From assembly GCA_036874045.1 (NCBI GenBank), contig CM072339.1, forward strand, positions 2,611,501 through 2,675,500: 64,000 bases of DNA, read 5' to 3'. Shown here piece after piece: positions 25,901 to 40,900 of this stretch (position 1 is its first letter; every line of letters begins with the position of its first letter). The stretch comes from Cymodocea nodosa (Eukaryota > Streptophyta > Magnoliopsida > Alismatales > Cymodoceaceae). Position numbers and translations under genes: made by a program. The notes beneath the pieces are model-generated. The model saw only the letters and a program-made list of their open reading frames with translations, ran no database searches and was not told where the DNA came from.

Positions 25901-28900
25901 TCATATTCCTCACAGAGTAAACCTAATGGCAAATCTTTTAGCAAAGAACAGACTCAATGGCAGGCAGCTGAGGATGTTCCACCATTTCAGGAATCTTCCA
26001 GAAACTATCAGACAACAATGGCGCTTAGACACATTGGGCATACCTTACCTGAGGGGTTTTTAGTGCCTTTTGTTGTCATAGATCTTAGCTTGTTTCTATT
26101 TTCTTAGCACTAGCTTTTTTGCTTGGTTATGATGTTTTCTTCCATTGCCTAGAGGTGCTAGTTATTTAGACATTGACTGTTGCCTCTAAGGATATCTGAT
26201 GTGAACTGATAGTTGAATATCACTAACCCCTAGGTTAGGTTTGATTCTAAATTTATTGTATTGTCTTGTTTCCTTAGGTCTATGTGTGTCCTAGTCTTGC
26301 ACTTTCACTGCACTCCCAGGCTGATGTAGTAGATGAAGTTCTTGGCAAAAAAAAAACTAAGAGACAATGTATTCATGATATCACTCTTGGGTTGCCAAAT
26401 AAAATAAAACAAATAGATGTAATTCAAAGATCACTTAGTAACGCAATGCCTCTTCCTTGAACGAGTAAGTGTTTTCATGTAAGTGTTTTGAGAACAAAAG
26501 CTTATTAGGGCAATGTACCCAAGGTGATACTTTTGAGGTTATCTCCAGTGACTCATATCGCTAAGAATGGATTTGAACCCTCTAGTGTAAGGACCCTTAT
26601 CACTTTCACACTAGCCACACATGGCCTAATTTAATTTAGATAGTTTGACTTTCTCAAATGATCCTATTCCTAGGGGTTTTGAGATGATGTCTCCACTAGA
26701 GGTTGATCTTGAAGATGGATCCTGGAGGTGATCTAGAAATGTCATAAATAGCTAATCTCTTGATGCAACGAAAGAAAGGTTTCAATCTTGTATCTTTCCT
26801 ATTTCTTCTCTTATTTGTACTTTCGTGGGTGGTGTTTTGGCCTTGTCCACTGCACACTTATATCCTTGTCTTCCTAAATGGGTCCCCACCCCATAAATAG
26901 ATTGGGGGTTTTATAATAAAAAAACAAACAAACAGTGATGAGAAACCTTGTAGATCATGCCATCCATGACACATTCATTTCACAGGTGAAGAATCTACAC
27001 TTTGATGTTGTAATCATCGATCAGAAGCAATCCACAATTCTCCTCCACCCTGATCAAGCAAGATTACAGCCACCCCACTAACAGTGACGAGAAGCCTTGT
27101 AGAACTCGTCCCAATCCACCTTCCCTCTCTAGAGGACAACCACCACACTCTCCATGTCCTGCATCAACTATTTCATCTCAAAAGAGAATTCTAAGTCAAT
27201 TAGGATCACCCATTCCTTGTCACTCTCACAAGGGGTACAAAGGTCCACTCTGCTAGCTGATCTACTAGAAGCCCATGCCATTCACCAATGCACCTCTAAA
27301 AAATTGACCTTCACTTTCAATGGCACTCATTCCATACAAACCTTTCCTAAGCCAACAAAATACAACCCCTGATGTAGAACACGTCCATTTTCAGTAACCA
27401 ACCTAGCTAAATCTCCTACAAGCCCATCCATTTCTACAATTCTTGCTTTAATGACCCAATTCAAAAATTTGAGGCATCCAATGTTCACCTACACACTTCT
27501 TAAGACCACCTTATTTGCATCTATCACCATCATTCAAGGCTTCACCAACATCTCAATATCAACCAGGTACTATTTGATATCAATGCAAGAATACGTTTTC
27601 TTTGACTCCAAACCTTCATCCACCCATCCTCCTCTTGCCAGGAAGCACCATCAGGGAGGCCACAAAATCACCCACCCCACCATGGTGAACGAGTTTTCAT
27701 CTCCCAATCATACTAGCAACAACTTCACTTCTCGTTTTGAAAGGCAAGTAGATGTTTGATCAGAATACACATGAAATGGATTTCCAAAATCTTTACACCC
27801 TGTCCAATAAGTAAATAGCAAGTATGGCCGCATTACCTCAATGGGAAATTTTGAATATAATCAGTCTTGGGTTTTTCATTTTAGAAGACAACTTAAAGAG
27901 CATGAAATACGAAGTGTGACCCTATTGATTCAAATGGTGAGCAAGTTGTCCTACTCCAGGAGAAAGCTAATCAAGGACTCCAATACATTTATGGTAAATA
28001 GATGCTATAGTATGTTACATGTAAATCCCAATAGCTGACCCTACTTCAGGATGGTGTGGAAGGTGGTCACTCTGAAGATCAGGCTGTTATCTTGGCTGGT
28101 ATGCAAGGGTAGAGTGCTGCCTAGAAGTTAAGGAGCCAGATAGGCTACCAACAGTTATCTGAGTCATGTGCCACGCAACAACTGAACAGAAACACTAGAA
28201 CATATATTCTGGTCCTGTCCATTGACAGTTAGGTTAGGGAAATTGCACTTACTAGGGTCATTTGCAATTTCAGTCAGAATGCAGATTTCAAATTTTTTTG
28301 CAGAGAGATGATGAAATAATTGAAAAGTAAGGGACACACAAACATATTATGAACATGTGATTCCAAACTGTCCTCTGGGCTACATGGTAAATTGCAACAA
28401 TACGGGCATGAGTGAAATATATGCTCTAGCTTAAGGGATGTTACATGGCTAAAAAGTTCAGTTACATATTTCCAGGCTAACTTGAGCAAAGATTTGTTGG
28501 GACCACTAGATTGATAGCGTATGTGTGAACCCTGCTAATAATACGAAAATGGATTTGTGTGTTTCATTAAGACAGTAACTAATGCAAGTATGTTAAATGA
28601 TTTTTATTTTTATTTAGATGAATTTAAACAAATATAACAACTTTTATGTTCCAATGATCCTATTTGACGAGTCAACAATACTATTGGATTATTGTTTTCC
28701 AAATTTTGTATTACATTTCTTACTCTGACATTGTATAAAATACTACATCATTTAATGAATCCATGATTTCTGTTTTTGTTTCTAACACATATTGCTTTTA
28801 TTCAAGATTATGCCAATTGTAGATTGAAATAGATAAAACTTCAGAGATTACTGGTGATGAGCTACACATTGTAGATAGAAGTAAGACAGTTTCACCTATT

Positions 28901-31900
28901 CACGATCAAAGAAGTATATGGAATGTCTTTTAATAGTGGTAATGTTTTCACATTCTTCTGGATTCAAATTCTAGAGGAGACTACCAATTGCAATTGGTTT
29001 GGGTTATATCCAATGTCAATTATAGTAATAATAACTTTCATTTGAAGAAAAGAAGAATACCATTAAAAAATTAATATACACCAAGGAAAGAAAAAAATTA
29101 ACAGTAATAATATTCAAATTGTTCATGATTACAATATTAGTAATTTAATTTTTGTCATAAATAAAATAAATGAGATGCAGATTCATCAGATTGTTTCATG
29201 ATTTAGAATAGCAAATTCAACCATTAAAGGAATGAAATCCTAATCAAAAAGGACATCAACAAATGGTGTTACCATTTTAAATAAAAGTATTGCATTTCAA
29301 GAAAACTTGCTGCATCCACTTCCACATTGCCTACCTTGCATGATCCTAGATGGTAATAGCAATGATCAAGACAATGGTATACTCCTCTGATAACCCAAAA
29401 AATGAGGATTAGCATTCATGATGGCTGTCCAAAATGATGATGGACAGAAGCGTGATTACAAAGATGATGATGACTATTGGGCATCTAAGGTGGCTACTCA
29501 TTTTCGAGTGGCTGTGGATAAATCGCAGGCAACAATACCTGAAATTCTAGACAGTGATGACAAGAATCATAGGAGGCAACATCAGTCTCAAGGTAATTCT
29601 CCCTTGTGACGTTAATAACCCTCATTTTCTACAATACCCTCCAAGAAGAAATGTTTTGATTGAAGAAAAGAAAATTGAACTCATTAATAATGGAAAGAGT
29701 CTACCAAATGATTGTATAACATGAATAGAACGCATGACATTATTGAAAAATGTTCTTTAGATCTATATACAATCTATTGACGATTATATTCTAAATCAAA
29801 ACAATCAAAATTTTACTTAAAAAAATAGCTTTTATTTATAGATGAAAAGCCATAAATTATCCAAATTCAATAATAAATAATACCATATACCCAGTATGTA
29901 GGGTCAGCAGCATGATTTTGAACACTCCCTTCCTTCATATCAATCAATATATTCTCCATTAAATATATAAGTTCACATCATTTTCATTATTTCTAATAAC
30001 ATAACTTTCATATATCCCTTTTAATTTAACCTAAATTTACCAACTCTCATTTCCATATGGTTGTTTATTTGTAGATCTTTGAGCACCAACACTTTAAACA
30101 ATTTCTCATATTTTTTATGTTGTGAGATTCTCACACTATTTTTGATGAATTATTTTTTAATTTGTCTCAAGGCAATATTGCTCATCCATCTTGGCATTCT
30201 CACCCCAGCTACGCTTGCCACCTACTTATTTTAAGATATTTTTGTTTAACAATACCATAATATATCATAAATTAGAGTTTTCCAGAAGGGCATATCATAC
30301 CTTTGAAAGAGAACAATTTTTGTCTTCAACATGTAGCAAGGATGCTAGTAACTTCTGCAACCAAGAAGCATGATAATCTAATGCATCGTGCCCAAACAAG
30401 GGCACACCCTGTGGAATCTTCAAGTTGCAACAGGAAAAAATTGTTAAAAAGTTGAAGACATAAGTGCCAATAAAGACCCTGGAGGCTAATCCAATTCATT
30501 GAAGAAACATATAATCAAGGGCATTGAAGAAAGAATGAATATTTATGAATACTGAACACTTACTGAAAGAAGAATCTTTTCTATCACTGCTAAACACGCT
30601 AGGTTCAACCGAGATTCCAGCTTGCAATCTTGAAATGTAGTAGTAAAGGCCTGTAATTTAAATGATTTGTAATTCATAAATAGCATTGACCTATGTCCTT
30701 GAGAAATTGCAAAGGGAACATTTCAAGGTGGAAATATTCAAACAAACAAAACCAAAGAAGTTACATACGTTTCATAAATCTGTTAAATTCATAGTGAAAG
30801 GTCCAAACAGAAGACAACATGATGACAATAGTCAGGCCTGATCTTTTTCAAATTAACATGGTTGTCAAGGTACGTACCTTTATGTGACTCTTTTGAATGG
30901 GAAATCGACTAGGGATGTGGTAGGACAGCAGACTTAATTTGATATGTTTTATGAGGAAACAATACTAAGGATGTGGACCACCTTTTTCACCTATTTGGTA
31001 AGTTGCTGGGTTCAGAAATGCATCCACCAATGCTTTTCAAGGGGATTCTTGTTCCTGCCTAGGGAGGATCGTAGGAGTTTTACACTAAAGTTTTTTAAGT
31101 GGAAAACTTTACATGCCAAGTAGCCTCCTCATCACCCATGCAATCTGTAGGAGCACTTGTTTAGAAATTATGTTATGTAGGTTCTACAGGTGCCAAGCAG
31201 GATATTTTATATCGGACCCACACATTGTTTATGTGTTGGCAGTTAAGAAAAAGTACAAATATTCTAGGTAGCTTTTGTGCTTTCCTATGTTTGACGATTC
31301 ACATCAATTATTAATGAAAGAAAAATCATTGACCTTCCAAGTAAAGGCAATTTAGCTGTGGTCCACCTTGATGTGTAAATCAACAAAAGACAAGATAGAT
31401 TGTTCATGGGTGACAAAAACAGCACTCGGAAAAAGAAAAATCAAGGGAAGCAAGGGAGAGGTCTAGGGAAAGGAGAATGGTCGGTTTAGCATTGCAAAGG
31501 GCTGGAAGGAAATGGATGGGATTAGATAAGGAAATGAGGACTAAAGTGGGAAAAGCATCAATCTCAACTGCATTTTTAAAAAAGGGATATGTTTTCACCT
31601 CATCCTTTTCAAAAAAGGAAGATGTTTCATATAAAATATACATCCATTTCCCATACACATTAGCAAGAAAACATGACACACTTATCTTATTCCAGTTATC
31701 AGTATCAATCGTAGACACAAATTTTTCTTGCAAAGGAAAAGCCAACCTTTAGGAGGCAAAGTTTCCACTCTTCACTAAGATATAAAAGAACTCCTGGAAT
31801 AAGCGGCAAGACTGAAGTTAAGTGCTTGTCTTGTATAATATGATTGGTTTCACAATCACTGCAAATCTGAAAGAATAACATCTTAGAAATTTTTAATGGT

Positions 31901-34900
31901 AAATGCATTAGACAATTTATAAACTAAGATCTCCATAGCACAAAAAACTGAAATAAGAAATAAGCAACTAAAGAGCCAATTGTCATCAATGATAAGTCTT
32001 TAATGAGAAAGAAATCACAGAGCACACCAAACAAAGCCATCACCTATGAACCAAAAGCAGATAAGAGGCTAGGTGTCTTAACTCTTAATGCCTAATCAAA
32101 TGCCATCAAGAATTCTTTTAATCTAGCTTTATTTTTGCATATTATAAATTTTACTCTATAATCATGGGGCCTACGTGGCTCCTTACATGCCTAGGCATCA
32201 AAGCACCCAAGGCTAAGGCCTATACACCTTGGCACAATGGTAAATATAAGGAGAAAGAATGAATGGGATTCAATATTGATGTTATGTTTCAAAGTGGACA
32301 AGTCTATTGAGATTTCAACAAGAGAGCAACAAATTTCAGCTTTCAAGATACGAATATAGATAACATTAATTTTCAAATACAAATATGGATATGGATGTTT
32401 CTTTTTTGAATTCTTCAAATTCAGATACGAATATAGATAACATTAATTTTCAAATACAAATATGCATATTTGAAATTTTATTCTAGATAAATTGTAAAAG
32501 TGTACACCTTGTAGGATTTGAATCCTTGACCTCTTTTAGCATCAAGAAAGTTCTAACCATTATAACAACAGCACATTGGAGTCAAAGAGATGCGTAAAAA
32601 ATATAAACTGATATTATTATCCTTGCAAATATTATAATCATGTCACATAAATATAATTAATAAAAGTTAATAATTATTTGAATAATATAATAATAAATTC
32701 TAAATTAAAGTTTATTTATATAATCAAATAACTAGTTAAGTACATCCAAACAAGTATTTATCTTATAAATATTAAATTGGAACGTATACAAAATAGTATA
32801 AACATTGATATTAGTTCATTATCAAACATTCTTAATTTATTATTTATTTGATAAATACTCATATTTTGTACTTTAGTTAGGTTATTCATATTTGTTTGCA
32901 TTTATATTCAATATTTGACAAATATCCCAAAAATATCCGTACCAAATTCTTTTCAAATATAGTTTAAATTTTTCATATACAACATATATCCATATTTGTA
33001 TTTGAAAATAAAAGAAAATACAAATATTGTAAAGAATATATCCGATCTATATTTAATCCACTTGCACAACCTAAAGTATCCACGAAACAGTAACATATTT
33101 CTAAATTTCAAGAATTAGGCAGACTGGCTTCAAGCATGAACAGGTTGAGAATTATCAGGAACACCTCCTTTGGCCAAAAAGTACTGCTATACTTATGAAG
33201 GGCAGAGATATTAGGCACTGCTTTGCATAGTTTATTTATCTTTCTGGATGCAAGGATATCCCATCTTTGGTTTCATACATTTCCTAGATTTCAATAAGGG
33301 GCCAGGACAGACAGCCTTTACTTAACTTGGGTCAAGTTCTCCACTCCCATGCCTCAAGCCCTGCTTCTACAGTTGACAACTAAATGTGGAGTCATCATAA
33401 CCAGAATTAAACATGAACACATGTCAAAATTTCATCGTGATTGATTTTTTGACTTGACAAAATGAGAATGAAATCAATGCCAACACAGTAATTTTTAACA
33501 AAAGGTGATTTTCTTTATCATATTTCTAGCTAACACATCTCTGATATACTGCAACTAAAAATGAACCTATGTAATGCATGGATATTTCAACAAAGAAAAA
33601 CATAAAAATAGAAGGCTTATTTTCTTTGTTGCATGATAGAGGATAGCTACGTATATGAAAATAAAAATACTAAACATAGCCTATTAGATGTCATTAAGGC
33701 TAGTAAAATGGAATATTAGGTTTTTTAGTGCTTATCAAAATAAACCAAATAGAGGGTGAAACTTGGAGTAATTATAAGATTACTCCATTGTGAAAAATAT
33801 TAGGAAATAGTTTTAATGTTCTGTACAATGGAATTTTTTCCCAATCTCACATTAGAGGAAACCTTGTACGATAACATTGCCATTTTTATTAAAATAAATC
33901 AAATTTTTCATATATTACAAGGTATTATTACAAATGTTTATAAACATAAGTGAAAATAAGAATTAAAGTGTATAAAGATTGACTAGAAGATGCAATAACT
34001 GATCATAACTTATACAATATAGTGAAGTGAGGACTTCTCACCTTCAATTTAATGGACATGCCCTTTTTAAATAAAGGAATTTCCAATTACACATATCCTT
34101 ATTTATAATTATACATTTATTAAATAATATTGTTTGTGCACACATGGTTATTGTTAAAATATTCTCATATTAGAAATGGGATGAGACTTGAAATAAAATA
34201 TATAATAAAAGGATCCTTCTACTCATAGTCAATTGATTTTAAGTTAAATATTCACATTTCAACATAATTCTCTAAACACAAGAAATGGGTGAAAATGGAT
34301 TGATTTCATAAGCAAACACAAAGCCTTTATATAGAGAGGCTACAAAAAGACAAATACAACACTATTAATGTGCAACAAAACTAACACCATATTTTCTTTA
34401 ACACTCCCCCTCAAATCGAAGATCAGCTTGTAACAAAGTCATACATAAATAAATTATAACAAACTCAACAAGGAACTATATATAACAAACAGACACTAAC
34501 TAGAAATAGTAGTAATGTTGTCCAAATAAGAAATTTGGACAAACCCTAACTAACCACACTTTAACAACTATACAGACTATTTTGATGTTAACATCATTAA
34601 ACTCAATCAACATACAAATACCTACCTACAAATATAAAAGGGTTACACAAAGACACTCCTACGAATACTAATATAACCATCCTCAATTATCTAATAAAGG
34701 TGACAAGACAATGTTGTCCAATATTAAAACTAATCCCACAGAAAATACATAACTTTGGCAGAGCAACACTACTAAAACGTTGACACTCACATGGGAAAAG
34801 TACAACTATTCTAATTAGAAATTGACAATAAAGAATTAAGCACTTCCTTTCTATCTAGTTTTTCTCTCCCTTTTTTACTCCTTTTGTCCTCATTCTCTCT

Positions 34901-37900
34901 CATTTTCCTTCTTTTTTTCCTTTCCCCTCTATCCTCCTTATACATTTTTTTCTTTTCTTCTTTCCCCTTTTCCTCTTTCCTTCCTTGTCTTTCCCATCTC
35001 TTCTCCTTCTCCCCCTTTGTTTACAACTATCTCACCTTTACAACCCTAATGTGATGTTCCCCAAAGCTTCCTTTTGCACTTATCCACAACCTTCAACAGA
35101 ATAAGACACAACAAGAGGGAGCATAGGGACAGATTCCATGTGGTGGTCACACGTGAGCATGAGAGATAGAACAACAAAGGTAGAAGGGTGGAGATGACGA
35201 TGACAAAGGTTGACATTGACACATCAATGCCAAAGGCGTCAATCTTGGTGGGTGCAAACATGCAACTATTGTGACATATATTTCTGAAGGCTCCATGACC
35301 GACATAAAGTGTTCCACCACTAGGGATGCTAGGGTTTGAAAAAGTCAACATTATTATGATTGATGGAGGCTTTCAATGGTGCATCCTAGATCCCAAGTAA
35401 AAAACTTGCTGCATAACTTATGAGACAATCTATAAATTTTTTAAATTACATTTAAAAACTAATGAGGAAACTTCCAATATTTAGAGGTAATTTCACCATT
35501 AAGTATCAATTTTTCAATTTACCAAAGTCTAATATGAGATTGAAGTTGAATTCCCTACCACTAGTAGGAACTCATAAATGATAATATTTTGTATATGGAG
35601 GCCCTCACTTCTTATTAGATGCCAAATAGAAACACTAGAGTCTTGGTAGAGTTTTCATCTTCTTGATAAGATGACGAGCCATTGGTTGCAATCCAAGTTA
35701 GCTGAACCAAGTTTATGACTCCACTCCTTACATTCTAAGGGCAAATATGCACATCAACATCCTCAACCTTATCATATTCCACTATAAGGATTTCCTTTCT
35801 ACTCTTATCATCTATTGCGTTGATGAAATCAAAAGTACCAAAGATCTTCTTAAGTATAAGATAAATGCTCCACAATTTTCTTTTGTCCATTTTCTTCCAT
35901 TCAATTATGACAACTTGGTTAAGTGCCTCCTCAAATGAAATTAAGGTAATTGATTAATTGATTGTCATTCTTTAGGGGGTGTTTGTGCATGTTAGAAAGT
36001 TTAGAAATGTAAGAAATGGAAAGTCTAGCTTTTTGTGAATTGGAAAGTTCAAATTCTTGAGAAAACCTAAGGTGTTTGTGCATGTCTCAAAAAGTTAAAA
36101 AATTCAGGATTCTTAGTCATTTGTGCTACAATAATTAGAATTTTTTTTTTAATCAAAGTACTCTAATAATTATTTTTTATTTATTCTATTTCTTTACTTC
36201 ATAATAATTATATTTTAAGAAAATTTATCAATTCTGTTTATTTTTATTATTAAGTAAAGTTATTTTTAAATAAAACTTCATAGATAATGCTTTCAATGAT
36301 ACAAACTTAAAAAATATTTTGCCAACGCATCTTCTTTAACATACATTTCTCTTAGGCTTTCATTTGCCTTATTGTATCTTTTGGAACTCATCAAAGAATA
36401 ATACCTCAATATTCTTAAACCTTGTGCATATTCTTCTTTAACCTTGTGCACATACTTTTTTAGTTTAGTAGAAATTAAAACTAAAAAAATACCACAGGAG
36501 AGAAGCATAAAAACATTAAAGCAAATAACACTACCTTCTCTGAAAAACACAACAACTACAATTTTCAAATGGAAGCTAAGTGCATGAAAAGTTGATGAAA
36601 TAAAATGACACCTAATTTTAAAATTTAATTAGTGAAAATTTCAGAAATAGTAAAGATCAAACAATAAAATCAACAAAACTTATGAAATAGATATTGAAGA
36701 TGAATCGAGATTATGCACCAAAAATACAATGTGGTAGATAAGGCATGGTTTAACCAAATGAGAGATGTGGTAAAATTAGAAAATTATACAATTGGATTGA
36801 ATGAGAAATGACGCTAGACTAGAATAGCTATTCGATTAAACCTAAAAATAAACCAATGATATTTGAGAATTAGATTACTAAAAGTTGTTGGTAGATGATA
36901 GATAAAAAAATAACAAGTGCAGTAACACTCATAAAAATAAAATTAAGCCAACACAACATAAGATTAAATTGAAAATGTTCCACACTTAAACCAAGAGAAA
37001 TGTATCTTTTGTAACTCATCAAAGAAATATGATGTCAATCCTGCAAGCAATATCCATCTGACAAGAAAATTTTTCATGGAAATGAAGATACTAAATTACC
37101 AATTCACAACAAAACACATTGCCATTATAGGAAAGCAACCGATATTTTTAAATTGCAGAAGTTCCTAGTAAAAATCCAACTAATTTATCAATTGACAGTG
37201 GCTAGATATGGAAGTTGGAGTCATTCCTCACTCACCAGATTTTATTATTAATTAGATGGCCATCTTAAATATTCTTCTGCACAAACCCACACTTTTGGTA
37301 GAAGCTCTTCCTCTCCATCGCTGCATAATCAAGGATTACCTTGTAACACCTCATCTTCCTTGCATGGTCGGTGAGGTAAGTCACCACCCTCCAGCCTAGC
37401 CCCCTCATTCTGGCAAACCCATCCACAACCACATCCTCAATGTGGCTGACATTCCCACAACCGTGGAGGAACTTCTTCTCCACGAATATGATCCCTGTGG
37501 TGATGATCCTCCCCGTCTGGGAATCATTGGCAACAACCAAGTGGTTGTCACCAAGGGAGGAGAGTTTTTTGAAACGAGCGAAAAAAGTGGAGTCGGGGGT
37601 GGGCATGGCTGAGGGGCTAAGGTCACTGGTTGCACAAGAGACAATTGCAAGAAAGTTGGGTGACGTTGAACTCCAACAAGGCATCGGTCAGCATCAAGGA
37701 CAGTCGCACAAGGTGGGAGGTCGCAATTCTGGACTTTCAGAGGGGTCCTACTATGAATGTTGGGAAATTTGATCCTTTTATAGGTCGGAATTTTTTTTTT
37801 ACTTTCCTAGAATTCCTACATGCACAAACAGTAACTTTATTTTCTCCACTTTCTTTTTCCTAGAATTCCCAAAATTCCAGGTGGCACAAACCCCCCTAGA

Positions 37901-40900
37901 TGGTTCTTGGTAAGATGATTTAGCCAAAGGACCACCTAGTAGAGCTTGCTTATAAGTCAAACTTGGTTAAAGATCAATCTAAAGATTTATCACTCTGAAA
38001 CTTTATGTTAGCACCTTCCATCAGTTCCCAATTACCATTCACTTTGTAGGTATGCTCTCTGTTGGAAGATACGAATTGGGGTGGAGGTTGCTGTTCCATT
38101 CATAAGCAAATAGGGCCATTATAGAGGCTACATAAAGAAGACAAACAATAAGCAATGTAGGACTAAACTCACTTACAACATAAACCCCAATACATTATTT
38201 ACTCTAACACTCTCCATGTCCCCATTCTTTGTCCCTCTTCCAATTGAGGATTTGTTTCCCTTCTTCACATTCCCATCATCATTATGTCATTTTTTGCGCA
38301 TGGTCTCAATAGAACAAATCTTTTTTACAAGATAAGAATGGTCTCTTCTTCTCCTATGATAAAGGTGAAAACGGATGAAGTGAAACTACTAGCGGTTTCC
38401 TTCTAATTATTACCATCCTTTTTTATAAAGTTACGGGCCTTGAAAGGCAATGAAACTGCTATCCATCTTTCTATGCATTGCTAGTATTAAAAATTAGTAT
38501 GTCACCCATGCAATTAAGCTACGTAGATAATCTGAAGCTTTCCCCAATATAGTATCATGAATAGTTATTAGCTAATGTGGTCTACAATTACAGTTTTACC
38601 CTTTTTACTTATAAATAGATGACTATAGATAAACCAATTACATTGTTTTTGAACTCAAGTTTAACTAACTATTGAAGCAGTATTTTAGTACAATAAACAA
38701 CCTTGCCTACCCATATCCAACTTTCTTCCAAAAGTACAACTAATATTCCTACCTTTTTACCATAATTAAATGGGATATATCATTTCCCCATCCATGCCAT
38801 GCATTGGAGCACCCCTTCCATTTGAACAAATGAGAATTTATAAAAATGTCTACACAATCACCATCTATTGCCACCTTTGAGTTTGAGTGCAAGCAGGCAT
38901 CCCTTTCTTTCTATATTATGCAATTATGGATATTAAATACCAGATACCAGGAATGGAAATAGTTTATTTGTTCATACTTTTCTGAATGAAAACTTCATTA
39001 CGAACCACATTGTTACTCCAAGCTACATCAGCTCCCTAGGCATCTTCTATACCAACCACAGCTAACGTCAAGTGTCAACAGATATAAAAGCCTTATGTCC
39101 ATAATTTAGCAAAAGACTGATAACTTAAGCCCATGTTTAACTAGTCTCTAAACACCATTTCCATGTAGAAATATTCAACATTTAGAAAAAAACTGTAACC
39201 AACATTTCAACTAGTCTCTAAACACCATCAGCATGTTTTGTTTGTATTCAATAGATAAAGAGTCGCAAACTAATGCTCATACAATTGCACCCTTGAAGAA
39301 AACTGTAAAAGCTTTAGTAATAACTCCACAGCCATTACAAACAACACCCCAATTGACCACTGCATAAGGAAAACACAATTTGACTCCAAATAGGCTAAGC
39401 ATCTTTTAGGAAACAAGTGATCTTGGAATGCATAAATTACCAAATGTAATATAAAGTTTTGTTACAATAACATATACTAAACACCAATAAGAGAAACAAT
39501 ACTACTTCCCTTGATATAACATGCTAAAGATCCTAAAATCTGACTGATGCACTATCTCAGACAAGATCCAAGACATTTTCCTGTAAACTAAGATTTAAAC
39601 CTAAATTTCTTCTTTTAAATAGATTATTCAGTTATTCAACAACATAGGCATTATCTATGTCTATGAAAACTCATCTAGCCATGCAATTAGATATCAAATT
39701 TTGTTGTCATAGTCAATGACATGAAATTATTCTGTCAAAAATGCAAGCAAAAGCGTTTTCAGAATTGGAGCAAACACAATTCAGCAACAAAAGGAAATAA
39801 GGGAATTGAGTATTCAAAAGAAACAGGAAAAACATAATTTAAAGAATAAATTGTACAGAATCAGTTGAGAAAATACCTGCCCATAAAGAGCATTTTCTAA
39901 AAATTCAAGAAATTCCACCTTTAAAATCCCAATCTCATTTCTCTCAACTACAACGTGCAAGACTATTTCAGTGATTCTGGTGTTCAAGATGAAATGTCTT
40001 TCAACTTCCTGAATTCAGCATGCATCATGGTTACCGATCTCTTTTGAAGAAAGCAACCTTATTACACAAAAAATAAAAAATAGCACAATAAAAACAAATC
40101 AATGAGTATATATTTCATCACAAGCACATCACCTTAAAATCATTATTGTTCATGGCACATCAGATTGCGTTCTGTTTTAGCATTTGAGAAAAAACTGTAT
40201 ATTTCTTCTTCCAGTATACATACCAAAAAATAGGCATATTAATTTGTTGGTGAGTAGACATGATTATCACACTGCTAAAACCTATGCCTTTTTAAGACCA
40301 GACACCTGTTATTCAGATTTCAGTCATAAAAAAATTCTAATATGCAAAAAGATGTTCAAAATGAAATAAAATTTCATAGAAACCACAGCATTTTGGCAGA
40401 AAAAGTAGGGCAGAAAGCTAGGCTTTTAAAAATATAAGATAAATATCCTTAAAATAAATGAAGATGACAGAACCATGTTTTCTAAATATAAGATAAAAAG
40501 TAGCGAACACCAGAGTATGAGTTTCACTAATTGAGAATAAAATAACAGAAAACCATCTTAAATAATTTGGTCATATCTATAAAAGGCCTATATATACAAT
40601 TGTAAGGAAAGGAGAATTAATTAATATAGGAAAAACTAAAAAAGGTAGAGGAAGGCTAAAAATGACTAAGTTCGAAATAGTGAAAATAGATTTAAAATTT
40701 TATAATTTAACAGAAGATTTACCGATGAGCAGAAATGTATGAAAAGAAAGTATTGGTGCAGATACCACAGTGCAATTTAAGGCATTGATTGTTGTAGCTA
40801 AATTAAATATGCACTCTAAGAGAATAAAAATGGTAAACCATATTCCAATCTAATTGTGACAAAAGATGCAAAATTGGAATAAAATATCCCATACATGCTA

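Larger units (their letters stand above)
35975..37895. mobile_element. TIR DNA transposon carrying host gene fragments, copy 1
   Basis: The left end is GGGGGTGTTTGTGCATG and the right end GTGGCACAAACCCCCC; the ends are inverted and resemble PIF/Harbinger (Tourist) termini. The flanks read TTA on the left and CTA on the right, close to the 3-bp TWA target of that superfamily. The whole interior, about 1.9 kb, is repeated at 42952-44885 with only small differences. It holds a GNA1-like frame near the right end (- strand) and an open frame of unknown type at 36568-36293. No transposase is seen, so it is non-autonomous. Confidence 0.72.

Noticed and set aside
28274-28489. 71-codon - strand frame with LEHIFHSCPYC, considered as a reverse-oriented LINE zinc finger
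   Set aside because: The zf-RVT match on + at 28190-28225 is better and in order with its upstream motif; the - strand likeness is short.
37405-37863. Several frames of 77-110 codons round the GNA1 fragment
   Set aside because: They are other-frame shadows of the GNA1-like sequence. Only the frame with FYQKCGF motifs is meaningful.
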